A stretch of 64,000 nucleotides of DNA from Streptomyces albus subsp. albus (GCF_000719865.1 NZ_JOID01000030.1:3604-67603), one strand, 5' to 3'. Shown: positions 8,554 through 17,981, numbered from the stretch's first letter. Made by a program: numbers and translations. Notes: generated by a model from the sequence alone, not told the origin.

Positions 8554-9516
8554 ATGAGAACCCGCCGTGCCGGACGGACCACCGGCCCGCACCGCCGCCC
8601 GCACCCGGACCGGCACCCGCGCCCGCGTCCTCGCCGGCGTTCCGGTCCGCGCATACGCGCCGCCGTCCTCGCCGCAGTGCTGGCCCTGCCGGCCGGACTG
8701 CTCGCGGGCTGCTCCGGCACGGAGGCGCGGCCGCCGTCCGACGGCTCCGCGCCGGGTTCCGGGCCCGGCCGCCCGTCCGCCACGGCGGGCGGCGGGGGTG
8801 ACGGCGGCGGGGGAACGCACTGGCGGCCGAAGGCCGGCACGCCCTGGCAGTGGCAGCTCAGCGGGCGGGTCGACACGGGCGTCGACGTCCCCGTCTACGA
8901 CATCGACGGCTTCGAGAACGACGCGGAGACCGTGGCCCGGCTGCACGCCGACGGCCGCAAGGTCATCTGCTACATCAACGCGGGCGCCTGGGAGGACTTC
9001 CGCCCCGACCGCGACGACTTCCCCCGCGCGGTCCGGGGCCGCGGCAACGGCTGGCCGGGGGAGCGCTGGCTGGACATCCGGCAGACCGGCGTTCTGCGCC
9101 CGCTGATGGCCCGCCGCATGGACATGTGCCGGGACAAGGGCTTCGACGCGGTGGAGCCCGACCTGATGGACGGCTATCTCAACCGCACCGGCTTCCCCCT
9201 CACCGCCCGTCACCAGCTCGCCTACAACCGCATGCTGGCGGAGCTCGCCCACGAACGGGGTCTCGCCGTGGGGCTCAAGAACGACCTTCCCCAGATCCCC
9301 GAACTCGTCGGCTCCTTCGACTTCGCGGTGAACGAGGAGTGCGCCGAGTTCGGCGAGTGCGCCGCGCTCACCCCGTTCATCGAGCAGGACAAGGCGGTCT
9401 TCCACGCCGAGTACGCGCTGGACCCGGACGACTACTGCGCCGAGAGCGAGCGGCTGGGGCTCAGCTCCCTGCGGAAACGCCTCTCGCTGGACGCCTGGCG
9501 CCGCCCCTGCCCCTGA
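8554..9516 (+). CDS. Secreted lipoprotein, GH114-like endo-alpha-1,4-polygalactosaminidase
   Basis: A 320-residue exported protein. An Arg-rich n-region, a hydrophobic stretch and the lipobox LAGC (around residues 50-53) predict a lipoprotein; a Ser/Pro/Gly linker follows. The catalytic domain of the GH114 (former DUF297) TIM-barrel type starts near residue 90 with WQWQLSG and contains VPVYDIDGF, VICYINAGAWEDFRPD, the probable acidic catalytic stretch GFDAVEPDLMDGY, and GLKNDLPQI. GH114 enzymes cleave alpha-1,4-galactosamine polymers of microbial exopolysaccharide. Start ATG at 8554 has GAGGAGG about 10 nt upstream. It stands alone. Confidence 0.85.
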   Translation: MRTRRAGRTTGPHRRPHPDRHPRPRPRRRSGPRIRAAVLAAVLALPAGLLAGCSGTEARPPSDGSAPGSGPGRPSATAGGGGDGGGGTHWRPKAGTPWQWQLSGRVDTGVDVPVYDIDGFENDAETVARLHADGRKVICYINAGAWEDFRPDRDDFPRAVRGRGNGWPGERWLDIRQTGVLRPLMARRMDMCRDKGFDAVEPDLMDGYLNRTGFPLTARHQLAYNRMLAELAHERGLAVGLKNDLPQIPELVGSFDFAVNEECAEFGECAALTPFIEQDKAVFHAEYALDPDDYCAESERLGLSSLRKRLSLDAWRRPCP

Positions 9517-9865
9517 CCCCGGCCCCGACCCCGCTTCGGTTGCCGCCCCCGCCGGCCCTGACCCCGGCCCCTGACCCGGCGCTCTGTCTCCGCCCGGCCC
9601 CGGCACTGCCGCCGTCCCTGCCCCCCTGCCCCCCTGCCGTGACTCCGGCACCGCCCCGGCCCCCGCGCCCCCACCGGTTCCCGCTCCGGCGCCGGCCCGG
9701 CCCGGCCCCGGCCGCTTCCGCGCGGCCGTCCCGTCCCCGCCGCCGGTGTGACCTTGCTCCCGCCGGACCGGACCGGTTTGGCGGAGCCGCCCGGTGCTCC
9801 GTAAAGTGCCGCCGGAGTGTGCGCACCCGGGACGCACCAGAGCGGGAACGGAAGCGGCGGCGGCG
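9517..9865. other. C-rich low-complexity intergenic region
   Basis: About 350 bases without a credible gene. From 9505 to about 9725 the plus strand is an irregular run of CCCC/CCCCC blocks separated by 2-6 bases (CCCCGGCCCC, CCCCCCTGCC), so the minus strand has many G-tracts. The last 100 bases lead into the zinc-SDR gene and should hold its promoter. Confidence 0.5.
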
Positions 9866-11344
9866 ATGACGGTGACAGACGACGGCCGGGCCGGGCAGGC
9901 GGAGCAGGAGCACCCGGGCATCGACCCGGAACGGCTGGCCGCCTGTCTCGGCGTGCTCGCGGAGCTCGACGACCTGCCGCTGGACCACCCCGACGCCATC
10001 ACGGTGCGCCGTGCCACCGCCGGCATCTACCGCACCGTGAAGCAGCGCCGCCGCCAGGAGCGCCGGGCCGCCAAGACGGCCAACGACAAGGCCGTCACCG
10101 AGGCCACCGCCACCGGCTCCGCCGACCGCATCGACGACGAGACGGCCGGCATACCGCTCGCCGCGTCCGCCGCCACGGAGATCGTCGGCGTCCTCGAACG
10201 CCCCCGCTCCTGCTACATCTGCAAGACGCGGTACCGCGAGGTGGACGCCTTCTACCACCAGCTGTGCCAGTCCTGCGCCAAGGAGAACCGCGCCCGCCGC
10301 GACGCCCGCACGGATCTGACGGGCCGGCGCGCCCTGCTCACCGGCGGCCGCGCCAAGATCGGGATGTACATCGCGCTGCGGCTGCTCCGCGACGGGGCGC
10401 ACACCACCATCACCACCCGCTTCCCCAAGGACGCCGCCCGGCGCTTCTCGGCCATGCCCGACAGCGGGGACTGGCTCCACCGGCTCAAGATCGTCGGCAT
10501 CGACCTGCGGGACCCCGCGCAGGTGGTGGCGCTGACGGACGCGGTGAGCGCCGAGGGCCCGCTGGACATCCTCATCAACAACGCCGCCCAGACCGTGCGC
10601 CGCTCCCCGGAGTCCTACGCCGAGCTGGTGGCGGGCGAGGCCGCGCCGCTGCCGCCCGGCGGCGGGCTGCCCGAGCCGCTCGTCCTCGGCAGCTTCGGCA
10701 GCGGCAGCCAGCAGGCGCTGCCCGCCGCCGCGGACCGGTCCGGCGGCATCACCCCGGACTCCCTCGCCGCCCTGGCCCTGACCAGCGGCTCCGCCTCCCC
10801 CGCGCGGATCGAGGCCGGCAACGCCATCGACGCGGGCGGGCTCATCCCGGACCTCGCCGACACCAACAGCTGGATCCAGACGGTGAGCGAGGTGGAGCCG
10901 GTGGAGCTGCTGGAGGTGCAGCTCTGCAACGTCACCGCGCCGTTCATCCTCGTCAGCCGGCTGCGCCCGGCGATGGCCGCGTCCCCCGCCCGCCGCAAGT
11001 ACGTGGTCAACGTCTCGGCCATGGAAGGGGTGTTCAGCCGGGGCTACAAGGGCGCCGGCCATCCGCACACCAACATGGCGAAGGCCGCGCTGAACATGCT
11101 CACCCGCACCAGCGCCCAGGAGATGCTGGAGACCGACGGCATCCTCATGACGAGCGTCGACACCGGCTGGATCACCGACGAGCGCCCGCACCCGGACAAG
11201 ATGCGGCTGGCCGAGGCCGGCTTCCACGCCCCGCTGGACCTCGTCGACGGGGCCGCGCGCGTCTACGACCCCATCGTCCGCGGCGAGCTCGGCGAGGACC
11301 TGTACGGCTGCTTCCTGAAGGACTACGCCCCCGCCAACTGGTGA
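9866..11344 (+). CDS. SDR-fold protein with Cys4 zinc-binding segment and altered active site
   Basis: A 492-residue short-chain dehydrogenase/reductase-like protein. Residues 1-110 are helical and charged (RAATAGIYRTVKQRRRQE). A Cys4 element follows: C116-x2-C119-x14-C134-x2-C137, a likely zinc ribbon. The Rossmann domain starts at LLTGGRAKIG (158-167) and has DILINNAAQ. Ser384 (NVSAME) could be the catalytic Ser, and K406 the Lys, but the Tyr expected four residues before K406 is T402 (HTNMAK); the nearest Tyr is Y394. An insertion of about 110 residues sits between the NNAA motif and the Ser. Either a non-catalytic or a mechanistically altered SDR. Start ATG chosen by domain extent; no strong ribosome site. 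Confidence 0.8.
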   Translation: MTVTDDGRAGQAEQEHPGIDPERLAACLGVLAELDDLPLDHPDAITVRRATAGIYRTVKQRRRQERRAAKTANDKAVTEATATGSADRIDDETAGIPLAASAATEIVGVLERPRSCYICKTRYREVDAFYHQLCQSCAKENRARRDARTDLTGRRALLTGGRAKIGMYIALRLLRDGAHTTITTRFPKDAARRFSAMPDSGDWLHRLKIVGIDLRDPAQVVALTDAVSAEGPLDILINNAAQTVRRSPESYAELVAGEAAPLPPGGGLPEPLVLGSFGSGSQQALPAAADRSGGITPDSLAALALTSGSASPARIEAGNAIDAGGLIPDLADTNSWIQTVSEVEPVELLEVQLCNVTAPFILVSRLRPAMAASPARRKYVVNVSAMEGVFSRGYKGAGHPHTNMAKAALNMLTRTSAQEMLETDGILMTSVDTGWITDERPHPDKMRLAEAGFHAPLDLVDGAARVYDPIVRGELGEDLYGCFLKDYAPANW

Positions 11345-11828
11345 GGCACCCCGCCGGCCGGTGAGCCGGGGCGGGCTCCGGAGCCGGCGGCCGCCGCCGT
11401 ACGCCCCGCGACCCCGCGCCACCCGGGCGGGTGACGGCGCGACGCGGCCGGCACGTGCCCTTCGTCACCTCGCGCCCCCGGGCGCCCCCGCCCGGCCTGC
11501 GAAATCGCCGCCCCACGGCGGAGCGGGCCGGGCCGCCGCGGGCCGTCTCCGGTATCCGGAACGGGAAATCCGCGCGCGCTTCCCCGCAGGTGGGGGTAGG
11601 CTGAACAGCAGACGGACAGCCTTCCGGTAAATGAAGCACCGAGACCCTCGGCCCGTCCCGGGACAGGCCAGCCACCATGGCCGCACTCCCGGTCCGCATC
11701 TCCGGCGCCACCGCGCCCGCAGTGACTTTCCACCAGCCCCATCGGGCGTCGGCGCCCGGCCGCTTTTCACGGCTGCGCAGTATCCCGGGCGTATGGCGTT
11801 CGGTGCACCCGACACTAAGGAGTGCGCG
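11345..11828. other. Intergenic region before the 56-residue protein gene
   Basis: About 480 bases without a supported gene. Its right half (11590-11828) is lower in GC and probably carries the promoter of the small protein gene at 11829. I looked for a recognisable riboswitch core (cobalamin, SAM, molybdenum cofactor) and found none I could defend. Confidence 0.4.
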
Positions 11829-11999
11829 GTGACAACCGAGAAGAAGACCAACCAGCTGCTGGCGGAACCCGAGGAGTACCCGGCCGCCCGCCAGAAGGAA
11901 CCCCGCAACCTGGACGTCTGGTCCCGGGTCGCCCCCATCCGGCTCGCCGGCTACGACGACGACCCGGCCGAGTCCCACATCCTCCGCGGCATCGACTGA
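11829..11999 (+). CDS. Small acidic hypothetical protein, 56 residues
   Basis: Not recognised. GTG start with AAGGAG about 6 nt upstream; native codon usage throughout. The protein begins TTEKKTNQLLAEPEEYPAAR, is rich in Glu/Asp/Arg, and ends in a segment that looks conserved in character (NLDVWSRVAPIRLAGYDDD, then PAESHILRGID). No signal peptide, Cys or membrane segment. A strong hairpin terminator follows at 12042, so it is probably monocistronic and not part of the formate dehydrogenase operon. The leader-like N-terminus and distinct C-terminus could suggest a peptide precursor, but no modifying enzyme is next to it. Confidence 0.6.
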   Translation: MTTEKKTNQLLAEPEEYPAARQKEPRNLDVWSRVAPIRLAGYDDDPAESHILRGID

Positions 12000-12041
12000 C
12001 CGCACCGCCGCCCACCGGTCGTCCCCGCACGACCGCCTGAC

Positions 12042-12072
12042 GACCCGCCGGGAGCACCGTGCCCGGCGGGTC
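12042..12072 (+). terminator. Terminator hairpin after the 56-residue protein gene
   Basis: An 11-bp perfect inverted repeat (GACCCGCCGGG at 12042-12052, complement at 12062-12072) with a 9-nt loop lies 43 nt after the stop of the small protein gene, in front of the formate dehydrogenase operon. Confidence 0.75.
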
Positions 12073-12176
12073 CTCGCGTTTCGCGCCCGGTTCCCGGGGC
12101 ACCCGCAGCCCGTCCCGACGATCAGCAGGCAGCAGTGGCAGCTCTGCGGCAGCAGCGGTGGACGGCGGAGGAACCG

Positions 12177-15100
12177 ATGGGCGTGCGCAGCCGGATGCTC
12201 GAATGGCCGGTGTACCGGCAACTCACCGGGAAGGACCCACTGGGGCGCGGCGCGGCCGCGAAATCCCGGCACAGCGAACAGCTGACGGCCCGGACCGCCA
12301 CGGCGGACCGGGTCGTCAAGTCGGTCTGTCCGTACTGCGCGGTGGGCTGCGGGCAGACCGTCTACGTCAAGGACGAGAAGGTCGTCCAGATCGAGGGCGA
12401 TCCCGACTCACCCATCAGCCGCGGCCGGCTCTGCCCCAAGGGCTCCGCGACGCTTCAGCTCACCACCGGCTCCGCCCGGGAGCACCACGTGCTGTACCGC
12501 GCCCCGTACGCGAGGGACTGGCAGCGGCTGGACCTGGAGCAGGCCATGGACATGCTGGCCGACCGGGTCGTGCGGACCCGGCGCGAGACCTGGGAGAAGG
12601 AGCGCGACGGGGTGACGGTCAACCGCACCCTGGGCATCGCCAGCCTCGGCGGCGCCACCCTCGACAACGAGGAGAACTACCTGATCAAGAAGCTGCTGAC
12701 CGGCCTCGGCGTGGTCCAGGTGGAGAACCAGGCCCGGGTCTGCCACAGCTCCACCGTCGCCGGGCTCGGCACCTCCTTCGGCCGGGGCGGCGCCACCACC
12801 TTCCTGCAGGACCTGCAGCACTCGGACTGCATCGTCATCCAGGGCTCCAACTTCGCCGAGGCGCACCCCGTCGGCTTCCAGTGGGTGATGGAGGCCAAGG
12901 CCCGGGGCGCCCGCGTCATCCACGTCGACCCGCGCTTCACCCGCACCAGCGCCCTCGCCGACCAGCATGTGCCGATCCGGGCCGGGAGCGACATCGCCTT
13001 CCTCGGCGCGATCATCAACCATGTGCTGACGGAGGAGAAGGACTTCCGCGAGTACGTCCTCGCCTACACCAACGCGGCGACCATCGTCACCGAGCAGTAC
13101 GCGGACACCGAGGACCTCGACGGAATCTTCTCCGGCTTCGACGAGGCGGAGGGGGTCTACGACCCGCGGACCTGGCAGTACCGGAGCGGGGCGGTGCAGG
13201 CTGCCTCCGGCGAGCGCGACACGCTCTACTGGGACCGGGTGCGGCCGGAGGGCGAGCAGGCGGACGGAGAGCACGCGGACGGTGAGCGCCCGGACGGACG
13301 GCACCCGCCCCAGGGCCGGAAGCCCCCGGAGGGCGAGCAGGAGGCCGGCGGCTCGGAGACCCACGGCTCCGGCGGCGCCGTCGCCGAACCCGAGCCCGTC
13401 CGCGATCCGACCCTCCGGCACCCGCGCTGCGTCTACCAGATCCTCAAGCGCCACTTCGCCCGCTACACCCCCGAGCTCGTCGAGAAGGTCTGCGGGGTGC
13501 CGCGCGAGGACTTCCTCGCGGTCTGCGAGGCGCTCACGGAGAACTCCGGCCGCGACCGGACCAGCGCCTTCGCCTACGCGGTCGGCTGGACCCAGCACAC
13601 CGTCGGCGCCCAGTACATCCGCACGGCGAGCATCCTGCAGCTGCTGCTCGGCAACATCGGCCGGCCCGGCGGCGGGATCATGTCGCTCCGCGGCCACGCC
13701 AGCATCCAGGGCTCCAGCGACGTGCCCACCCTGTTCAACCTGCTGCCCGGCTATCTGCCGATGCCGCACGCCCACGCCCACGAGAACCTCAACACCTTCG
13801 TCGCGGCGAGCCGCACCGGCAAGGGCTACTGGGGCGATATGCGGACGTACATGGTGAGCCTGCTGAAGGCCTACTACGGCGACGCGGCCGCCCCGGAGAA
13901 CGACTTCTGCTTCGGCCACCTGCCCCGGCTCACCGGCTCCCACAGCACCTACGACACCGTGATGGCGCAGCTCGACGGCCGCTGCAAGGGCTACTTCCTG
14001 ATGGGCGAGAACCCCGCGGTGGGCTCCGCCAACACCCGCCTCCAGCGGCTCGGCATGGCCGAGCTCGACTGGCTCGTCGTCCGCGACTTCTCCCTCATCG
14101 AGTCCGCCACCTGGTGGAAGGACGGCCCCGAGATCCAGAGCGGCGAGCTGCGCACCGAGGACATCGGCACCGAGGTGTTCTTCTTCCCCGCCGCCGCGCA
14201 CACCGAGAAGTCCGGCTGCTTCACCAACACCAACCGCTGGCTCCAGTGGCACGACGCGGCCGTCGAACCGCCCGGCGACGCCCGCAGCGACCTGTGGTTC
14301 ATGTATCACCTGGGCCGCCGGATCAAGGAACGGCTGGCCGGCTCCGCCGACCCCGCCGACCGGCCCGTGCTCGACCTGGCCTGGGACTACCCGGTGGAGG
14401 GCCCGCTGCGGGAGCCGTCCGCCGAGGCCGTGCTCCGGGAGATCAACGGCCGCGGCCCGGACGGCGAGCCGCTGAGCGCCTACACCGAGCTGAAGGACGA
14501 CGGCTCCACCTCCTGCGGCTGCTGGATCTACTGCGGCGTCTACGCCGACGGCGTCAACCAGGCCGCCCGCCGCAAGCCGCACACCGAGCAGGACTGGGTC
14601 GCCGCCGAGTGGGCCTGGGCCTGGCCCGCCAACCGCCGGGTGCTCTACAACCGCGCCTCCGCCGCCCCCGACGGCACCCCGTGGAGCGAGCGCAAGGCGT
14701 ACGTCTGGTGGGACGAGAAGGCGGGCCGCTGGACCGGCCACGACAACGCCGACTTCATCCCCGACCGCCCGCCGTCGTACGTCCCGCCCGAGGACGCCGA
14801 GGGGCCCGACGCCCTGGCCGGCGACGACGCCTTCGTCATGCAGGCCGACGGCAAGGGCTGGCTCTACGCGCCCGCCGGGCTCACCGACGGGCCGCTGCCC
14901 ACCCACTACGAGCCGCAGGACTCACCCTTCCACAACGCCCTCTACGAGCGGCAGAGCCGCTCCCCGGTCCGGGAGGTCAAACCGCGCGAGGGCAACCGCT
15001 ACCACCCCAGCGGTGACGAACCCGGCGCCGGCGTCTACCCGTACATCGTCACCACCCACCGGCTCACCGAGCACTTCACCGCGGGCGGCATGAGCCGCTG

Positions 15101-15518
15101 GTCCCCCCATCTCGCCGAGCTCCAGCCGGAGTTCTTCTGCGAGGTCTCGCCCGCCCTCGCCGCCGAGCGCGGCCTGGAGCACGGCGGCTGGGCCACCGTC
15201 GTCACCGCCCGCAACGCCATCGAGGCCCGGGTGATGGTCACCGAGCGGATCAGGCCGCTGACCGTGCACGGCCGCACCGTCCACCAGATCGGGCTGCCCT
15301 TCCACTGGGGGCCCAACGGCGTCGTCACCGGCGACGCGGCCAACGAGCTCACCGCCATCGTCCAGGACCCCAGCACCCACATCCAGGAGGACAAGGCCCT
15401 GACCGCCGACATCCGCCCCGGCCGCCGGCCCCGCGGCGCCGATCTGCCCCGGCTCGTCGCCGACTACCGCGAACGCGCCGGCATCACCGCGCACACCGGA
15501 ACGGAGGCCCGGTCATGA
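12177..15518 (+). CDS. Formate dehydrogenase, molybdopterin catalytic subunit
   Basis: A 1113-residue Mo-bis-MGD oxidoreductase of the formate dehydrogenase-N/O type, oxidising formate to CO2. The N-terminal 4Fe-4S motif is CPYCAVGC from C51, with a further Cys in GRLCPKG. The Mo ligand is C189 in NQARVCHSSTVAG, where the E. coli enzymes have selenocysteine. No twin-arginine signal is present, so the enzyme looks cytoplasmic. Residues about 359-408 form a low-complexity Glu/Gly/Asp insertion (GEQADGEHADGERPDG) absent from typical relatives. ATG 12177 is preceded by GGAGGA; an in-frame GTG 42 nt upstream is less likely. Overlaps the next gene by 4 nt. Confidence 0.93.
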   Translation: MGVRSRMLEWPVYRQLTGKDPLGRGAAAKSRHSEQLTARTATADRVVKSVCPYCAVGCGQTVYVKDEKVVQIEGDPDSPISRGRLCPKGSATLQLTTGSAREHHVLYRAPYARDWQRLDLEQAMDMLADRVVRTRRETWEKERDGVTVNRTLGIASLGGATLDNEENYLIKKLLTGLGVVQVENQARVCHSSTVAGLGTSFGRGGATTFLQDLQHSDCIVIQGSNFAEAHPVGFQWVMEAKARGARVIHVDPRFTRTSALADQHVPIRAGSDIAFLGAIINHVLTEEKDFREYVLAYTNAATIVTEQYADTEDLDGIFSGFDEAEGVYDPRTWQYRSGAVQAASGERDTLYWDRVRPEGEQADGEHADGERPDGRHPPQGRKPPEGEQEAGGSETHGSGGAVAEPEPVRDPTLRHPRCVYQILKRHFARYTPELVEKVCGVPREDFLAVCEALTENSGRDRTSAFAYAVGWTQHTVGAQYIRTASILQLLLGNIGRPGGGIMSLRGHASIQGSSDVPTLFNLLPGYLPMPHAHAHENLNTFVAASRTGKGYWGDMRTYMVSLLKAYYGDAAAPENDFCFGHLPRLTGSHSTYDTVMAQLDGRCKGYFLMGENPAVGSANTRLQRLGMAELDWLVVRDFSLIESATWWKDGPEIQSGELRTEDIGTEVFFFPAAAHTEKSGCFTNTNRWLQWHDAAVEPPGDARSDLWFMYHLGRRIKERLAGSADPADRPVLDLAWDYPVEGPLREPSAEAVLREINGRGPDGEPLSAYTELKDDGSTSCGCWIYCGVYADGVNQAARRKPHTEQDWVAAEWAWAWPANRRVLYNRASAAPDGTPWSERKAYVWWDEKAGRWTGHDNADFIPDRPPSYVPPEDAEGPDALAGDDAFVMQADGKGWLYAPAGLTDGPLPTHYEPQDSPFHNALYERQSRSPVREVKPREGNRYHPSGDEPGAGVYPYIVTTHRLTEHFTAGGMSRWSPHLAELQPEFFCEVSPALAAERGLEHGGWATVVTARNAIEARVMVTERIRPLTVHGRTVHQIGLPFHWGPNGVVTGDAANELTAIVQDPSTHIQEDKALTADIRPGRRPRGADLPRLVADYRERAGITAHTGTEARS

Positions 15519-16483
15519 CCGACATCGACCTGAGGAACCTGCTCTCCGGACCGGAGGCCGACCCGGCCGGCGACGCCGGGCACACCGGCCACCCCGAGCG
15601 GGCCGGCTTCTTCACCGACACCTCCGTCTGCATCGGCTGCAAGGCCTGCGAGGTGGCGTGCAAGGAGTGGAACGCCATTCCCGAGGACGGCCTGTCGCTG
15701 ACCGGCATGTCCTACGACAACACCCAGGGGCTCGGCGCCTCCACCTGGCGGCACGTCGCCTTCATCGAGCAGAGCGCCGTGACCCGCGCCGCCGCGCCCC
15801 CGGAGCCCGCCGACCCGGTGACCCCGGGCGCCGAGGTGCCGCATCCCGACGGCCGGACCGAGCTGCGCTGGCTGATGTCCTCCGACGTCTGCAAGCACTG
15901 CACGCACGCCGCCTGCCTCGACGTCTGCCCGACCGGCTCGCTGTTCCGCACCGAGTTCGGCACCGTCGTCGTCCAGGAGGACATCTGCAACGGCTGCGGT
16001 TACTGCGTGCCCGCCTGCCCGTACGGGGTCATCGAGCAACGCCCGGACGACGGGCGGGCGTTCAAGTGCACCATGTGCTACGACCGGCTCGGCGAGGGCA
16101 TGGAACCGGCCTGCGCCAAGGCCTGCCCCACCGACTCCATCCAGTTCGGCCCGCTGGACGAACTCCGCGAGCGGGCCGCCGGGCGGGTGGAACAGCTGCG
16201 CGAGGCCGGGGTCACCGGCGCCCGCCTCTACGGCGAGGACCCGGAGGACGGGGTCGGCGGCGACGGCGCCTTCTTCCTCCTCCTCGACGAGCCCGAGGTC
16301 TACGGCCTGCCACCGGACCCGGTCGTCACCACCCGCGACCTGCCGCGGATGTGGAAACACGCGGGCCTGGCCGCGCTGTCCCTCCTCGGCGGGATCGCCA
16401 CCGCCTTCCTGTCGTCACCGGCCGCGCGCCGGGGCACGGGCACCCGACGCACCAGCGCCTTCGGAAGGGGACCGGTCCGATGA
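15515..16483 (+). CDS. Formate dehydrogenase iron-sulfur subunit
   Basis: A 322-residue ferredoxin-like electron-transfer subunit (HybA/FdnH type). Four Cys clusters for 4Fe-4S centres are visible: CIGCKACEVACKEWN near residue 38, CKHCTHAACLDVCPTG, CNGCGYCVPACPYG and CTMCYDRL followed by CAKACPTD. A C-terminal hydrophobic segment (LAALSLLGGIATAFLSS) could anchor it in the membrane, as in FdnH. It starts at the ATGA overlap with the catalytic subunit and its own stop overlaps the NrfD-like gene, so the three are one transcription unit. It passes electrons from the Mo subunit to the membrane partner. Confidence 0.93.
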   Translation: MTDIDLRNLLSGPEADPAGDAGHTGHPERAGFFTDTSVCIGCKACEVACKEWNAIPEDGLSLTGMSYDNTQGLGASTWRHVAFIEQSAVTRAAAPPEPADPVTPGAEVPHPDGRTELRWLMSSDVCKHCTHAACLDVCPTGSLFRTEFGTVVVQEDICNGCGYCVPACPYGVIEQRPDDGRAFKCTMCYDRLGEGMEPACAKACPTDSIQFGPLDELRERAAGRVEQLREAGVTGARLYGEDPEDGVGGDGAFFLLLDEPEVYGLPPDPVVTTRDLPRMWKHAGLAALSLLGGIATAFLSSPAARRGTGTRRTSAFGRGPVR

Positions 16484-17652
16484 CCGAATCCGACGTCACC
16501 CGGCAGGGCACCCGGGGCGAGCGGCCCGGCCGCGAGGCGGCCCCGGACGTCCTCCGGCTCGGCGGCACCCCACCGGAGCCGTCCGGGCGGGAGACCGGGC
16601 GGCGGGCCGGGGAACAGACCGGGGGAGCGGGCCGCAAGCGGGGCCGCGGCAAGCGGCGCGGCGAGGAACTCATGGTGCCCCGCGCCGAGTTCCAGTCCTA
16701 CTACGGCCGTCCCGTCATCAAGGCGCCGAGTTGGAGCGCCACGGACATCGCCGGCTACTTCTTTGCCGGCGGGCTCGCCGGGGCCGGCTCCGTGCTGGCG
16801 GCCGGCGCCCAGCTCAGCGGGCGCCCCGCCACCGCCAGGGCGATGAAGCTCTCCTCGCTGGCGGCGATCACGGCCTCCACCGCCGCCCTCGTCCACGACC
16901 TCGGGCGGCCGGAACGCTTCGCCAACATGCTCCGGGTGATCAAACCGACCTCCCCGATGAGCGTCGGCTCCTGGCTGCTCGCCGCCTACGGGCCCGCCGC
17001 CGGCGCCGCCGCCGTGCTGGAGACCACCGGACGGCTGCCGCGGATCAACACCGCCGCCACCGGCACCGCGGCGCTGCTCGGCCCGCTCGTCGCCGCGTAC
17101 ACCGCCGTACTGGCCGCCGACACCGCCGTCCCGGCCTGGCACGAGGCCCACCGCGAACTCCCGTACCTCTTCGTCTCCTCGGCGACGGCCGCCGCCTCCG
17201 GCATGGCCCTGGTCGCCGCCCCGGTGCGGGAGAACGCCCCGGCGCGGCACGCGGCCCTGCTCGCGGCGGCGGCCGAGGCGGCGGTCCTGCGGCTGAAGCG
17301 CCGCCGGCTCGGCATGATCGCCGAGACCTACGAGCGGGGGAGGGCCGGGAAGCTGATGCGCGCCGCCGAACTCCTCACCGCGGGCGGGGCGCTGGGCGCC
17401 GCGCTGCTCGGCCGGCGGCACCGGGGCGCCGCGGCCGTCAGCGGCCTGGCGCTGCTGGCGGGCTCCGCGTGCACCCGCTTCGGGGTCTTCCACGCGGGCA
17501 TCGCCTCGGCGGAGGACCCCGCGTACACCGTCGTCCCGCAGCGGGAGCGGCGCGAACGGCGGGCGGCGGAGGCCGCTGCCCGGGTGGCCGGGGACGCCGG
17601 CCGGGATTCCGCCGCGCGGGACGGGCAAGACGGACAGGACGGGCGGCCCTGA
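16480..17652 (+). CDS. NrfD-like membrane subunit of formate dehydrogenase
   Basis: A 390-residue NrfD/PsrC-family integral membrane protein. The first 70 residues are polar and disordered (Gly/Arg-rich), then FQSYYGRPVIKAPSW and about eight hydrophobic helices follow. The family signature DLGRPERFANMLRVIKPTSPMSVGSW is visible. NrfD-type subunits take the place of the cytochrome b of E. coli FdnI and pass electrons to the quinone pool. The C-terminus is a charged Ala/Arg/Asp-rich tail. ATGA overlap with the iron-sulfur gene fixes the start. Expected partner of the two upstream subunits. Confidence 0.88.
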   Translation: MTESDVTRQGTRGERPGREAAPDVLRLGGTPPEPSGRETGRRAGEQTGGAGRKRGRGKRRGEELMVPRAEFQSYYGRPVIKAPSWSATDIAGYFFAGGLAGAGSVLAAGAQLSGRPATARAMKLSSLAAITASTAALVHDLGRPERFANMLRVIKPTSPMSVGSWLLAAYGPAAGAAAVLETTGRLPRINTAATGTAALLGPLVAAYTAVLAADTAVPAWHEAHRELPYLFVSSATAAASGMALVAAPVRENAPARHAALLAAAAEAAVLRLKRRRLGMIAETYERGRAGKLMRAAELLTAGGALGAALLGRRHRGAAAVSGLALLAGSACTRFGVFHAGIASAEDPAYTVVPQRERRERRAAEAAARVAGDAGRDSAARDGQDGQDGRP

Positions 17653-17981
17653 CGGCACGGCGGGTCGGGCGGCACGGGTGGTCCGGGCAGCACGGCTGGT
17701 CCGGACGGCACACGCCGCGAGGGCCGGACGGCGCACACCGGAAGGACCGGACGCGCACCACCGCCAGGGTCCGCGGACAGCCCGCGACACCGGCCGGCCG
17801 GCTCAGGGGGAGACGCGGGCCGCCCGCGCGGGGACCACGGCCGGCCCGCCCCGGCCCGGCCGCCCCGCGCTCCGGCCGCCGGCCGCCGCGACCCGCACGG
17901 CGCGCACGGCGCCGTCCCCGTACGACCGTCCGGCCGTTCCGCCGGGCGGTCCGGCACCACCGCGAGAGGGAGAGAACGACC
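17653..17981. other. Intergenic region with imperfect direct repeats
   Basis: About 330 bases with no supported gene. At 17663-17714 three imperfect copies of an approximately 17-base unit (GGTCCGGGCAGCACGGCT and variants) run head to tail. The last 20 bases hold the ribosome site (GAGAGGGAGAG) of the downstream dehydrogenase gene. Confidence 0.5.

Noticed and set aside
9517..9790. Protein-coding frames through the C-rich tract
   Set aside because: Pro/Ala-only composition and no start signals.
11345..11828. Possible riboswitch before the small protein gene
   Set aside because: Short conserved-looking words but no complete core of any riboswitch class I know.
13252..13400. Repetitive Glu/Gly/Asp codons in formate dehydrogenase as an independent repeat element
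   Set aside because: In frame, with native codons, so treated as an inserted low-complexity loop.
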